53,850 nucleotides of DNA from Promethearchaeota archaeon (lineage in GTDB: Archaea; Asgardarchaeota; Lokiarchaeia; Sigynarchaeales; SOKP01). Shown here in pieces: positions 8,495 to 17,529 of this stretch. Positions within the stretch are counted from its first letter, which is position 1. Every line of letters starts with the position of its first letter. A model generated the notes under the pieces. That model had not been told where the DNA came from. It saw nothing but the letters and a program-made list of their open reading frames with translations, and did not search any database. Location: NCBI GenBank assembly GCA_019057775.1, contig JAHLWT010000031.1:1-53850 (forward strand), read 5' to 3'. Made by a program: the position numbers and the translations under genes.

Positions 8495-9934
8495 CTATAA
8501 TTTTGAAATAACTAACTTCACTAATTCGGTTGTAGCTTCACAATAAACTCTAGCTAACGATTTTCTTTTAGCTTCACTTATCACCCTAATAACTGGTTCC
8601 GTATTTGAGGGATGGATTAGAACGAACCATTCATTTTCTTTACCAAATCTTAGATCAGAATTTATCTGATTGACTTTTTCTCCTTCATCTAATAATTCTT
8701 TTTTTACAGCTTCAATTATAAATTCAATGTTTTTATGATTAATCGAGATTTTTCCTCTATGAGAATAGTATTTTGGAAGTTTAGATACAAGTTTTGATAT
8801 TTTTTCTCCTGATTTAACTAGCAGCTCAATGATTTTTGCAGCTGCAAAAATACCATCTCTTGCTTTATTAAACTGTGGAAACATTATGCCACCGCAAGAA
8901 CCTTCTCCCCCAAAGACTATATTTTGTTTTCGGGCCATATTTCGTTTTTGAATTAGTGTATCCATCTTTTCAGCTAAATGTCTCTCTCCTACGGGAGTTC
9001 TTATTACTTGCACATTGTACTTCTCAGCAATCGCTTCAAACATTAAGGAGGATGCGATATTAGTTACAAAAAAAACTTCACTCTCAGTATTGCTGAGATC
9101 ATTTAAGTAATGTTCTGTGATGAGTGCTAGACCTACATCTTCTGGATAACATTCACCATTCTCTCCGATAATTGCCATTCTGTCAGCATCCGAATCATGA
9201 GCAAAACCAACATCATATTTGCCTTGCCAAACCTCCATCATTAAATCTTTTAGGTTATTCTCAATAGGCTCAATTTCTCTTGGAAAATCTCTATTAACTA
9301 GAAACTCATTATTAATCTGTTTTACTTTACATCCTAAGTCAGTAAGCATTTGGGGTACGATAAATCTACTAGTTCCTGCCCCTGAATCAAGAACCACTCT
9401 AAGATTATTCTTTTCTTTAATTTCTTTAAAATCAATAAATGAAGATAAATCTTGAAGATACTCGGGAATAAGATTCATAACTTTTACATTCTTTGGGGGA
9501 ATTTGGTTATTTATATGATAAGAATCTAAATTAACCTCTTTTAATTTGTTTGAGATTTTCTGTAGATCAATGCTATTTAAAAATGTATTTGATGATAATA
9601 TTTTAAGTCCATTCCATTCTTGAGGATTGTGAGACCCTGTAATAATTATACCTGCTGGAATTTTCAATTTATTTTTTGCATGAATAATTAAAGGTGTAGG
9701 ACAAATACCAACATTATAAATTTCAAAACCAGTTGATGTTAATCCCTCGATTACTGCTTTTTCTATAATTTTTCCACTAGGTCTTGTATCTCTGCCAATT
9801 ATGATTTTTCTATCCTTTCCTTCATACCATAATCCAAACGCAATAGCAATCCTTTTAACTACATCAAAAGTTAGATCTTTATTCGCTATTCCCCTGATCC
9901 CACTAAGAGTAAAAATTAAATTATTATTTTCCAA
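8495..9934 (-). CDS. Phosphohexomutase (phosphoglucosamine/phosphomannomutase family)
   Basis: Alpha-D-phosphohexomutase interconverting hexose 1- and 6-phosphates. Domain landmarks: N-terminal GIRGIAN, the phosphoserine loop TGSHNPQEWNG (usual TASHNP), the metal loop DSDADRMA (usual DGDADR), the sugar-binding loop GGEGSCGG and the phosphate-binding HPSNTEPVIRV (usual RPSGTEP). Length 479 is typical. The substitutions in the loops are conservative. Whether it acts on glucosamine, mannose or glucose phosphate cannot be told. A ROK kinase gene lies 19 nt upstream on the same strand, so kinase and mutase probably form a two-gene operon that activates a sugar for glycan synthesis. Confidence 0.85.
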   Translation of the reverse strand: MENNNLIFTLSGIRGIANKDLTFDVVKRIAIAFGLWYEGKDRKIIIGRDTRPSGKIIEKAVIEGLTSTGFEIYNVGICPTPLIIHAKNKLKIPAGIIITGSHNPQEWNGLKILSSNTFLNSIDLQKISNKLKEVNLDSYHINNQIPPKNVKVMNLIPEYLQDLSSFIDFKEIKEKNNLRVVLDSGAGTSRFIVPQMLTDLGCKVKQINNEFLVNRDFPREIEPIENNLKDLMMEVWQGKYDVGFAHDSDADRMAIIGENGECYPEDVGLALITEHYLNDLSNTESEVFFVTNIASSLMFEAIAEKYNVQVIRTPVGERHLAEKMDTLIQKRNMARKQNIVFGGEGSCGGIMFPQFNKARDGIFAAAKIIELLVKSGEKISKLVSKLPKYYSHRGKISINHKNIEFIIEAVKKELLDEGEKVNQINSDLRFGKENEWFVLIHPSNTEPVIRVISEAKRKSLARVYCEATTELVKLVISKL

Positions 9935-9953
9935 ATGAATTCTCCTAATTCTT

Positions 9954-10958
9954 TTATGAGAGAATTATATGATTCTCATGTTTATATTTAACAAGAGCTA
10001 ATGCACCTCTTAATACTATTTCATCCTCAAATTTCGTTGATTTTAATCTAGGTGGGTGATTAATAGTAAATTTTATTGGGTCTTTTTTGAATTGTTCAAT
10101 CAATTGTGGAAGAATTTGTTCTTTATCTTTCATCATCGCACCTCCAAAATAAATAGATGCGCAATCAAAAAAATTGTTAACCAGTCCAATTCCTACTTTT
10201 GAATAGAATACACAATCATTTACGATTTTAATTGATAATTCATCTCCCATTCTAGCTGCTTTAAAGATTTCTTTTGCTGTAATCCTGGATTTATCCTTAT
10301 CAACCTCCTTCATCAATATATCAGCATTTATGTCACCCTCATTTAAAAATTCTAGTGTCCGATTTTTTACGCCTGTTCCAGAACTAAACGCTTCCCAACA
10401 TCCATAAGCGCCGCAATTACATAGCAATGTACTATTCGGTTCAACGATACCATGCCCTACTTCCGCAGCGTTTCCCTCTTTTCCGTATAACAGATGTCCA
10501 TTACATATTGCCCCTCCTCCAATTCCGGTAGACATTGTTATATATACTAAGTTGTCCTTTTCATTAGTTTCTGCTTCAAAATAATGAACACCCAAAACTG
10601 CTCCATTACAATCATTTATGAAATATAAAGGAACTTCAGGGAATCTTTCTATTATCGGCTCTTTAAGTGGTATTACTCTAAATCCTAAATTTGAGTTGTT
10701 AAAAACCTCTCCTTTTTCTATGTTTAAAGGCCCAGCTGTAGCAACTCCTATTCCTAATATCTGGTTTTGACTTATATTATTCTCAATTAATAAATCAGAA
10801 ATCAAGTCGCATACAAGAGCACTTATAGAATATTTATTATCTTTTGGTGTCTTTACTTTTCTTATTTTGATTGTTTCTTCCTTTAAATCTTTTGTACTGA
10901 TAGCAGATCGTACCCAAGTTCCACCAATATCAATACCAATAATGAAGTTTTTATCCAT
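9954..10958 (-). CDS. ROK-family sugar kinase
   Basis: Phosphorylates a hexose or N-acetylhexosamine with ATP. It shows the N-terminal phosphate loop GIDIGGTWVRSA, the central TGIGGGAICNG segment, the zinc/ROK signature with Cys in CNCGAYGCWE, the His of EVGHGI, and a second glycine-rich loop near YFGGAMM. There is no N-terminal DNA-binding domain, so it is an enzyme rather than a ROK repressor. It is first in an operon with the phosphohexomutase, suggesting conversion of a free sugar to sugar-6-P and then sugar-1-P. Specificity is not visible from sequence. Confidence 0.88.
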   Translation of the reverse strand: MDKNFIIGIDIGGTWVRSAISTKDLKEETIKIRKVKTPKDNKYSISALVCDLISDLLIENNISQNQILGIGVATAGPLNIEKGEVFNNSNLGFRVIPLKEPIIERFPEVPLYFINDCNGAVLGVHYFEAETNEKDNLVYITMSTGIGGGAICNGHLLYGKEGNAAEVGHGIVEPNSTLLCNCGAYGCWEAFSSGTGVKNRTLEFLNEGDINADILMKEVDKDKSRITAKEIFKAARMGDELSIKIVNDCVFYSKVGIGLVNNFFDCASIYFGGAMMKDKEQILPQLIEQFKKDPIKFTINHPPRLKSTKFEDEIVLRGALALVKYKHENHIILS

Positions 10959-11047
10959 GATTTCTGATCATTGAATGTTCTAATATCTTTACTCGATTCT
11001 CTCAATTATATCTTAGTATTCTTAGTGAATTTAAAATTTTTCTGGAT

Positions 11048-11845
11048 TTAATAGTATCTTATATCCACGTTATTATCGTTAACATATAATTTAAAGATAG
11101 TCTCTATCTCCCTTTTCCTCTCCTCACTTATTCCATATACAAAATATTCAGCAGGAATTCTTGCAATAGAATATATTTGTACTATATCTGGTTTTATGCG
11201 TTTCAGAGCATGAGCTATTGCGGATATATTCTTTTGGGTACTATTTGCTACAAATTCTTTTTCATATGAATTAAATATTAAACATTGTATCGCTAGTTTA
11301 TGATTTTGTGGCATTTCTTGCTTTAACTTTACTAATGCTCCAATAATTTCTTTCACTTTAGGCGTGTTATGATGAGGACGGTTAATTCTCCTAAAATCAT
11401 TGTCAATTCCCACATCGATTTTTGCCAGTACTAATTCGAACTGTTTTACTCTTTCTCTTATTTCATCAAAATGTAAGGTACTTGAATTTGTAAACAATGT
11501 AAGTGTAGGTTTTTTAGCATCCCACGGTAACTCACGTCTTACATCTTTAGCAATTTTTAGAAAATCTACTAAGTTTTCATTAAGAGTAGGTTCTCCATTA
11601 TAACCAAAAGTAATTGAATTTAAATGTGGGACATATCTTAAAATCGATTTCAGTTCTTTTCTAAATTTAGGTGTGGGTGGTAATTTAATTCTATATTCTG
11701 GAGAAACAAGGTTTTCTCTTTTTGTTAATCCAATTTCACAATAAACACAATTATAAGTACACTGTTTATGAGAAGATAAAACATTTATGCCCAATGAGAG
11801 TCCTAAACGCCTAGATTGAAAAGGTCCATAAGTATATATGCGCAT
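11048..11845 (-). CDS. Radical SAM protein, COG0731-like
   Basis: Radical SAM enzyme with the cluster motif CTYNCVYCEIG (CX3CX2C) near residues 28-38. The N-terminus YGPFQSRRLGLSLGIN is typical of the small COG0731 radical SAM proteins related in sequence to, but shorter than, the wybutosine enzyme TYW1. The FGYNGEPTLN segment is the 'GGE' equivalent. At 265 residues it lacks extra Fe-S or flavodoxin domains. The reaction is unknown for this branch. The gene stands alone, read away from the AT-rich gap at 11.9-12.3 kb. Confidence 0.75.
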   Translation of the reverse strand: MRIYTYGPFQSRRLGLSLGINVLSSHKQCTYNCVYCEIGLTKRENLVSPEYRIKLPPTPKFRKELKSILRYVPHLNSITFGYNGEPTLNENLVDFLKIAKDVRRELPWDAKKPTLTLFTNSSTLHFDEIRERVKQFELVLAKIDVGIDNDFRRINRPHHNTPKVKEIIGALVKLKQEMPQNHKLAIQCLIFNSYEKEFVANSTQKNISAIAHALKRIKPDIVQIYSIARIPAEYFVYGISEERKREIETIFKLYVNDNNVDIRYY

Positions 11846-12310
11846 CTTAGAATAAAAAAAATATATAAAATTGGATTTTGAAATTTAGAAGAAAAGACCT
11901 AGAATTATAAGCAAAATCATAATTGAAAAATCCATTTTATAAGCTATAAATTTTTAGGATATGATCCAAACAACTAATTATGACTTGAGTTCCTCTGAAA
12001 CTTATTTTTTTTATACCATAAATCCAGAAAAGCTAATTTTGAGTTTGATAAAAACGTGATTTATTATGTTTTCAATTTTAACGTTTCTCCAGAAACCAAT
12101 AGTTTCTGTATGATCCTACTCAGACCTGAAATGGATAATATCATCTTAAACTTATCACTTTTTTGATTATCTAATGTTCTATTCCATTCCCAATTTTGTA
12201 AATCAAATTTCTATTTTTGGAAACTTTTATATATATATTATACTCATTTTATAACTAAGACAATATTTTTTGTTTAAAAATTAAACAATTGAATAAAAAA
12301 CAAGTAATAG
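11846..12310. other. Intergenic stretch with TATA-rich promoter and a possible gene remnant
   Basis: AT-rich 465-nt gap between divergently read genes. On the minus strand, 12064-12210 reads without stops for 48 codons as a plausible protein tail (W-E-W-N-R-T-L-D-N near the start, G-E-T-L-K-L-K-T at the end) but has no credible start except an internal ATG; it may be a decayed gene end. A TATA-rich run near 12224-12240 sits where the promoter of the downstream membrane protein should be. No RNA gene was recognised here. Confidence 0.3.
12224..12240 (+). promoter_or_regulatory. TATA box of the 12.3-kb membrane protein gene
   Basis: The run CTTTTATATATATATTA is preceded by a purine-rich GGAAA that could act as a BRE. 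It lies 71 nt before the ATG at 12311, which would place the transcription start near 12262 and give a leader of about 50 nt. Assigned by pattern only. Confidence 0.45.
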
Positions 12311-13129
12311 ATGAAAAAAATGAAAGACAAAAGTGTTTTAGGAGCCATCTTCTCAATATTAGGTGCTGTATTAGGAATGCTTGTCACACCTTTCTTTTTT
12401 ATATACTTATATGAAGACTTGATTTTGGCTGAAGCATCTCTCGGTGGTTCTGCATTAGGATGTGAGGCTGTAGTAGTATTCATATTTCCATTTATCTCAG
12501 ATCTAGGCGTCATTGCTGGTGTTTTATATGTTCTAAGCGCGATTGGATTCATAACAGGTGATAAAAAGGCTTTTATGATCGCAATAATCGCTAATGTTCT
12601 GGCATTACAGAGTAGCTTTTGGCCCATCATCCCTCTATTAGTGACTGGTATGCCTCCGCTTTTTGTAATCATATTTCTACCCAACGTAATTATCTTCTTC
12701 ATTCTGATGAAAAGTGTTAGAAAGCTCCCGATGAAAACCACACTATTTGCGTTACTTACTGGCATGGCTTGGGTTTTAGCTTTTATGAATGGAGTCGCAG
12801 CTACGAATCGCCTAGTTGTCCTTAATGACGCGCGTTACTATGTAGCGCTCTTTATTGCCGCACAACGTCTTAATTGGGCAGCCTCTATTGGCTGGGGTGT
12901 AGTTACTATCGGTATTGCACTTTATCCCAAAGAATGGGTTCGGAAAGTAGCATTGGCTTCAGCTGTATTAGAGGTTGTAGTTGGTTTCCCTTCTGGTGCA
13001 TTTTCTCCCTTTGGTGGAGGTTTTTCCATGTTTTTACTAGCCCCTATGATCAGTGCAATGCTACTTTTGTTGGTTGCTTCACCTAAAGTATGGGAAAAAC
13101 TCGTTATGGCAGAAAATCGTGAATACTAG
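12311..13129 (+). CDS. Multi-pass membrane protein of unknown function
   Basis: A 272-residue very hydrophobic protein with about seven to eight predicted membrane helices (for example near 8-33, 52-80, 86-106, 108-132, 140-160, 175-205, 210-230 and 238-262). Short charged loops such as TGDKKAF, MKSVRKLPMK and YPKEWVRK separate them. No transporter or enzyme motif is recognised. A glycine-rich SPFGGGFSMF turn precedes the last helix. The ATG start follows a TATA-rich promoter, and the gene is followed by a T-tract. Codon use resembles a somewhat less AT-rich gene than its neighbours (codons such as GCG and GCC), which might hint at transfer. Confidence 0.6.
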   Translation: MKKMKDKSVLGAIFSILGAVLGMLVTPFFFIYLYEDLILAEASLGGSALGCEAVVVFIFPFISDLGVIAGVLYVLSAIGFITGDKKAFMIAIIANVLALQSSFWPIIPLLVTGMPPLFVIIFLPNVIIFFILMKSVRKLPMKTTLFALLTGMAWVLAFMNGVAATNRLVVLNDARYYVALFIAAQRLNWAASIGWGVVTIGIALYPKEWVRKVALASAVLEVVVGFPSGAFSPFGGGFSMFLLAPMISAMLLLLVASPKVWEKLVMAENREY

Positions 13130-13165
13130 ATGCTCTCAGAAATGCCGAAAAAAAAAATCTTATTC

Positions 13166-13174
13166 TTTTTTTTT
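13166..13174 (+). terminator. T-tract terminator
   Basis: Nine consecutive T residues 37 nt after the membrane protein stop, following an A-rich stretch. Archaeal RNA polymerase terminates intrinsically on such non-template T-runs. Confidence 0.4.
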
Positions 13175-13349
13175 ATTATTTATCAAAACTTCAATAAATC
13201 ATATGTACCTATATCAATCGATGATTTACATAATTTAAATATCAATTTTCAAAAATTAGAAATAATAAATTCCAAGAATTAAATTTAAAAATAATAACGT
13301 TTTTTTGTCCTTTAGAAAAAGAATTATTCCTTTGTAAATCCTGAGTATT

Positions 13350-14339
13350 ATGACTAACCTAAACGAAAAAATATCCCCAATTGAAGGTTTTTCAATTACT
13401 GACATTTCAAATCTATCTATAGTTGAATTAATAATGTTGCAGATACTATTAAGACACGGAAGACCAGTAATAAGGCATAATTTATATAACGAAGTATCTC
13501 AATTTCTGGAAAGTGAAAAAAAAAAAGTAGCTAATTCGATTAATTTTAAGGATCTTACTCCGAGTGGACAAAAGTTTTATAAATTTATTCAAAGTAAAAA
13601 GAAATTCTCAAGTTCAAGTCTTTACTATAGCTTAGATAATTTAGAAAAAAAGGGGTTAGTAAAATATAATAGAATAGATAAAGAGAGGGTTGAATCTGTA
13701 GAAGCAACTGAATATACAGAAATTCTCAATACTAATGTACTTAAATACATCATTAAAACAGGACTATTAATGGTTGAGCAAAATAGGCTTTTACCCGAAG
13801 TCATTAAAAAAGTTACTGAACTAATTGGACGTAAAAAATTAGGCACGATGTTATTTATATGGTTCGATAATTTCATTAATTTTGAATCCATTAATGTTTC
13901 CTATAGTATAACAGATAATTTGTTTCTTCTATCCAAAAAAGAAGTTTTCGAAAATGTAGTTAAATACGGGTTACACAATATCCAATATACTACTTTATTT
14001 AATGACACAATCAGAGAATCTGATAATTTTTTTGATGCCGTGCTCATCCCTTATCATTATAAAAATGCCAATTTATATGGAATGACAAAGAGCACCATTC
14101 TAAAGGAAGCTGTCAGAATTACCAAAAATGATGGGGTTATCATCATTCACAGTTTTATTGACTTTCCGAAAATAGAACACCCATTTTTTAATATTTTTCT
14201 TAAACAAGTTAAAGATGTCTATACTGGAATAATATTTTATACTGAAGAAGAATTTAGGAAGGAATTAGCTGGCGCAGGTGCGAAAAACATAGAAATTATT
14301 GAACACAAAGGCCATCTCTATGGGCTTGGTAGGAAGTAA
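13350..14339 (+). CDS. PadR-like winged helix fused to a methyltransferase-like domain
   Basis: The N-terminal 110 residues look like a PadR-type winged helix: SNLSIVELIMLQILLRHG, a serine-rich recognition segment FSSSSLYYSLDNLEKKGLV, and a wing. The C-terminal 160 residues resemble the second half of a class I SAM-dependent methyltransferase: NFFDAVLIPYHY, then ILKEAVRITKNDGVIIIHSF, and a final EEEFRKELAGAGAKNIEIIE strand-helix. The glycine-rich SAM motif I (GxGxG) is not visible where expected, so SAM binding or catalysis may be lost. The fusion suggests a transcription regulator with a ligand-sensing methyltransferase fold. The alpha/beta hydrolase is convergent to it. Confidence 0.5.
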   Translation: MTNLNEKISPIEGFSITDISNLSIVELIMLQILLRHGRPVIRHNLYNEVSQFLESEKKKVANSINFKDLTPSGQKFYKFIQSKKKFSSSSLYYSLDNLEKKGLVKYNRIDKERVESVEATEYTEILNTNVLKYIIKTGLLMVEQNRLLPEVIKKVTELIGRKKLGTMLFIWFDNFINFESINVSYSITDNLFLLSKKEVFENVVKYGLHNIQYTTLFNDTIRESDNFFDAVLIPYHYKNANLYGMTKSTILKEAVRITKNDGVIIIHSFIDFPKIEHPFFNIFLKQVKDVYTGIIFYTEEEFRKELAGAGAKNIEIIEHKGHLYGLGRK

Positions 14340-14408
14340 AAAATATCGGTCCCATGAAAAAACTAGGATTTTCATTAACGAGCCCATAATTTAGGTTATT
14401 TAGTTTTT

Positions 14409-15167
14409 TTAAAAATTTTTTATAAAATTCTCAATTGCAATATTAACTCGTTTTGGCTTTTCTATCATAACACTATGGCCAGAGTTTTCAATTATACAGA
14501 GTTCTGAGTTTTTAATTTTTTCATGAAAATATTCAGAATATTTGACAGGAGTCAATTTATCAGCTTTACCACAGATTATTAAACAAGGAACTTCGATAGA
14601 GTCAGTTTTAGTTAAAGTATCAAAATTATTACAAATCTCGAAGTCGCTATGAGTAACTTCTGGCTTTGTTTGAGAGGTCTCCAAAATTGAATCATCTATA
14701 ATGTCTTTAGATGTTTTTTCATAAAAGGAGTTAACTCGTAAAAAATCTAAATATTCTTGGAAATTATTTCTTAACGAATTAAAGATATAATTACTTACTC
14801 GCATCTTTGCACCAGTGGAACACAAGATTAAAGCTGAAACTTCTGTTGGATGCCTATAAAAAAATTCTTGAGCAACAACTCCTCCCATGGAATGACCTCC
14901 CAATATTAATTTTTCAGGATGTAAGGAATTAGCAAATTTTCTAACTACATCAATATATAGGTCTAATGATATTTCCTGAAAAGAACTCGATTTATTGTGG
15001 GAGGGTAAATCCAGTGCAATAATGTTATATTCAATTTTTAAGTAAAATTGATTATTCCAAATATTGGAATTACCTCCTGCTCCGTGTACCAGAATGAGGG
15101 TGTTTGGAGAATTATTATCTCTTAACTGATAAAAAATTTGTTTTCCAGAATATTCAAAATATGGAAT
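14409..15167 (-). CDS. Alpha/beta hydrolase, probable ATT start
   Basis: Serine hydrolase fold with a complete triad: the nucleophile elbow GGHSMGG, Asp in CGKADKLTP, and His in NSGHSV. Upstream of the elbow, the oxyanion-hole strand LILVHGAGG and the D-L-P-S-H loop are read in frame. The canonical N-terminus P-Y-F-E-Y-S-G-K-Q-I-F-Y follows an ATT codon at 15165-15167, with a TGA in frame three codons further up. A perfect GGTGAT (15173-15178) sits 5 nt before this ATT, so non-AUG initiation is the simplest reading. The first conventional start in frame (TTG at 14903) would remove the oxyanion hole. Length from ATT is 252 residues, normal for the family. Substrate unknown. Confidence 0.7.
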   Translation of the reverse strand: MPYFEYSGKQIFYQLRDNNSPNTLILVHGAGGNSNIWNNQFYLKIEYNIIALDLPSHNKSSSFQEISLDLYIDVVRKFANSLHPEKLILGGHSMGGVVAQEFFYRHPTEVSALILCSTGAKMRVSNYIFNSLRNNFQEYLDFLRVNSFYEKTSKDIIDDSILETSQTKPEVTHSDFEICNNFDTLTKTDSIEVPCLIICGKADKLTPVKYSEYFHEKIKNSELCIIENSGHSVMIEKPKRVNIAIENFIKNF

Positions 15168-15297
15168 TATGAATCACCATATTCATTAGTTTTTTTATAT
15201 ACAATAAAAGAATATACAAATTTAGATTTTTCAGAATTTTCTATACTTACCATAAAATCAAATCATAAAAAATAGCTATTTTCAGATTTAGTGGCTT

Positions 15298-17526
15298 TCA
15301 AGCATCTGATTCGATGTCACGATGTTGCATTTCTAAAAGTCGCTTGTATTTACCATTTTGGGCAATTAGATTTTCATGATCTCCTTCTTCTATTATACCC
15401 TTTTTTTCAGTACTTAATACTATTATCAGATCAGCATTTTTGATCGTTGAAAGACGATGAGCAATAATGATTGTTGTACGCCCTTCACGTGCTTTATTCA
15501 AAGCATCTTGTATTAGTGTTTCTGTATATGGATCTACTGAAGATGTTGCTTCATCTAAAATCAGAATTTTTGGATCGGTTATCAAAGCTCGAGCAAAAGC
15601 AATTAATTGGCGTTGACCAATTGAGATATTTGAACCATTTTCCTTTAATTTTGTTTCGTATTTTTTATGGAGTGATTCAATGAAATTGTGTAAACCCAGA
15701 AATTTTGAAACTTCTATCATTTTCTTTTCAATTTCTGATGTTGGGTCATCATAAGCATATAATAAATTTTCACGAATCGTTCCAGTGAAAAGAAAAGCAT
15801 CTTGAGGGACAATACCGATTAAATCCCTTAAATCTTTTTTGAGTACATTTCGTATATTGACCTTATCCATTAGGATATTTCCGTTATTTACATCATAAAA
15901 ACGGGCAATTAGTTTTACTAACGTCGTCTTCCCTGCTCCAGTTTCTCCTACAATTGCTAATGTGGTGCCTGCGGATATTTTTAAAGAAAAATCTTTCAGG
16001 ATATAACCTTTAGATTGTTCCCGCTGCATAAGGTTCTTTTGTTCTTTAATGATGGCTCTAACATTATTTGGAATTTGTTCAAAAATCTCTGGGGGTATAG
16101 AAGTGCTTGCTAGCATGCGAGCAATATCTTTAGGTGACATTTGATTAGACCCCCTGCCCATCATTCCTTCGCCTGCACCTTTTCCCACACCAGAACTTTG
16201 CTGAATTTTAGAATTTGAACGTACATTTCTTTCTAAATTCTTTATCATCATTAAAATAGTTTGTGGAGTCATATTTTGCCCCTTTGGGTAAAAATTTTTA
16301 AATTTAGGATGCCTAACACCCTTTTCGTTATTATTATTGAGGACATATCCAAAGTTAACTCCTTCAAATATGACATCTCCAACAACGTCAATAAATGCTT
16401 CTGGATTTTTAGGATCAATAATTTCAACTTTTTCTTCCAATAAAGAATATATTCGATCACTTGCAGCCATCGCAGATTCGATCACTTGTTGAATCATCAT
16501 GAGTGTCATGAATGGCTTAAAAAATTGCCCTAAAACTGCTATATATGCGCTTAATACTCCAACAGACACAATTTTACCAAAAATCGAGACATTCCCTAAC
16601 GTAACAAAGCCACCTGCTAATAAAACGCTAGCAGTTAGAATCACGGTGATTAACGTAAGTAAAGGAAAGATCGTTGCCATGTATCTACGAATCTTTACCA
16701 TGATATTATAGTTCTCCCTGTTTGCTTTGTCAAACTCTGAAGATGCCCTTTTTTCTTGTCCATAAGCTTGCATAACTTTTGCCCCTGCTATATTTTCCAG
16801 TATAGAAGAGGTAACCCTTCCAATTGCTCTTCTAGATGCTTTAAATAACTTCACTGCTACTTTTTTAAAAATACGTGTAATAATGAAAAATAAAGGAAAA
16901 ATTAATAGGCTAATCATGGCTAAAAATGGGTTGAGTATGAATAAGATTAAAACAGTTAAGATAACTACCATAATGCTTGATAATATTTGTATAAATTGTC
17001 CGCCAACCAGTTGATTTAATATCGTTACATCGTTAGTAGTTATTGACATGATATCACCAGAAGATCTTTTATCAAAATAATCCAAAGACATACTTTGTAA
17101 TTTAAAGAACATGTCATTTCTGATATCAAAAGTTACTTTTTGAGATATTTTACCCATTCCATATAAGGAATAATAAGTAGAAAAAGCCATAAATATCATT
17201 AAAGATAAATAAATTGCGCTCATGACTAAAATATGATTAACATCGCCTCTAACAATACCCCTATCAATTACGCTTGCAATTAATATCGGAGAAACAGATG
17301 TAATCACAGTTCCTATTAATAATAAACATAGAAATAATGAAAATTTAAATCGAAATGGTTTCAGGTATGAAAGTAACCATTTCCATAGATCTTTTCTTTT
17401 GTTGGTTAGGTTTGCTTTAACACCTTCTAGTATGAATTTATGACGTGTATTCGCACTTGGCTGTATTATTTCTTTTTGTCCCTCTTCAGATTCTTCTCGT
17501 GTTTGTTCTTTTACCAGATTAGTCAC
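15298..17526 (-). CDS. Heterodimeric ABC exporter, catalytic subunit with NBD insertion (pair 2)
   Basis: Half-transporter with six membrane helices (about residues 60-340) and a nucleotide-binding domain. The A-loop Tyr394 is followed not by Walker A but by a roughly 110-residue insertion (about 395-505) with a Gly/Met stretch (GKGAGEGMMGRG) and a helical SPKDIARMLAS...IFEQIP...AIIKEQ part. The NBD then resumes with Walker A GETGAGKTT, signature SIGQRQ, Walker B ILILDEATSS with intact Glu, and switch His in IIAHRLS. It thus carries the catalytic residues, like LmrD/BmrD/TM288. The start is GTG, 3 nt after the partner's stop. Partner: the 589-residue subunit just upstream in the operon. Transported substrate unknown. 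Confidence 0.88.
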   Translation of the reverse strand: MTNLVKEQTREESEEGQKEIIQPSANTRHKFILEGVKANLTNKRKDLWKWLLSYLKPFRFKFSLFLCLLLIGTVITSVSPILIASVIDRGIVRGDVNHILVMSAIYLSLMIFMAFSTYYSLYGMGKISQKVTFDIRNDMFFKLQSMSLDYFDKRSSGDIMSITTNDVTILNQLVGGQFIQILSSIMVVILTVLILFILNPFLAMISLLIFPLFFIITRIFKKVAVKLFKASRRAIGRVTSSILENIAGAKVMQAYGQEKRASSEFDKANRENYNIMVKIRRYMATIFPLLTLITVILTASVLLAGGFVTLGNVSIFGKIVSVGVLSAYIAVLGQFFKPFMTLMMIQQVIESAMAASDRIYSLLEEKVEIIDPKNPEAFIDVVGDVIFEGVNFGYVLNNNNEKGVRHPKFKNFYPKGQNMTPQTILMMIKNLERNVRSNSKIQQSSGVGKGAGEGMMGRGSNQMSPKDIARMLASTSIPPEIFEQIPNNVRAIIKEQKNLMQREQSKGYILKDFSLKISAGTTLAIVGETGAGKTTLVKLIARFYDVNNGNILMDKVNIRNVLKKDLRDLIGIVPQDAFLFTGTIRENLLYAYDDPTSEIEKKMIEVSKFLGLHNFIESLHKKYETKLKENGSNISIGQRQLIAFARALITDPKILILDEATSSVDPYTETLIQDALNKAREGRTTIIIAHRLSTIKNADLIIVLSTEKKGIIEEGDHENLIAQNGKYKRLLEMQHRDIESDA

Positions 17527-17529
17527 CTT

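Noticed and set aside
11935..12000. Box C/D sRNA-like motifs in the 11.9-12.1 kb gap
   Set aside because: C and D boxes are imperfect and the spacing is wrong.
12274..12765. 163-codon minus-strand frame over the membrane protein gene
   Set aside because: Lies antisense to a clear hydrophobic multi-helix protein; its own translation is low in recognisable structure.
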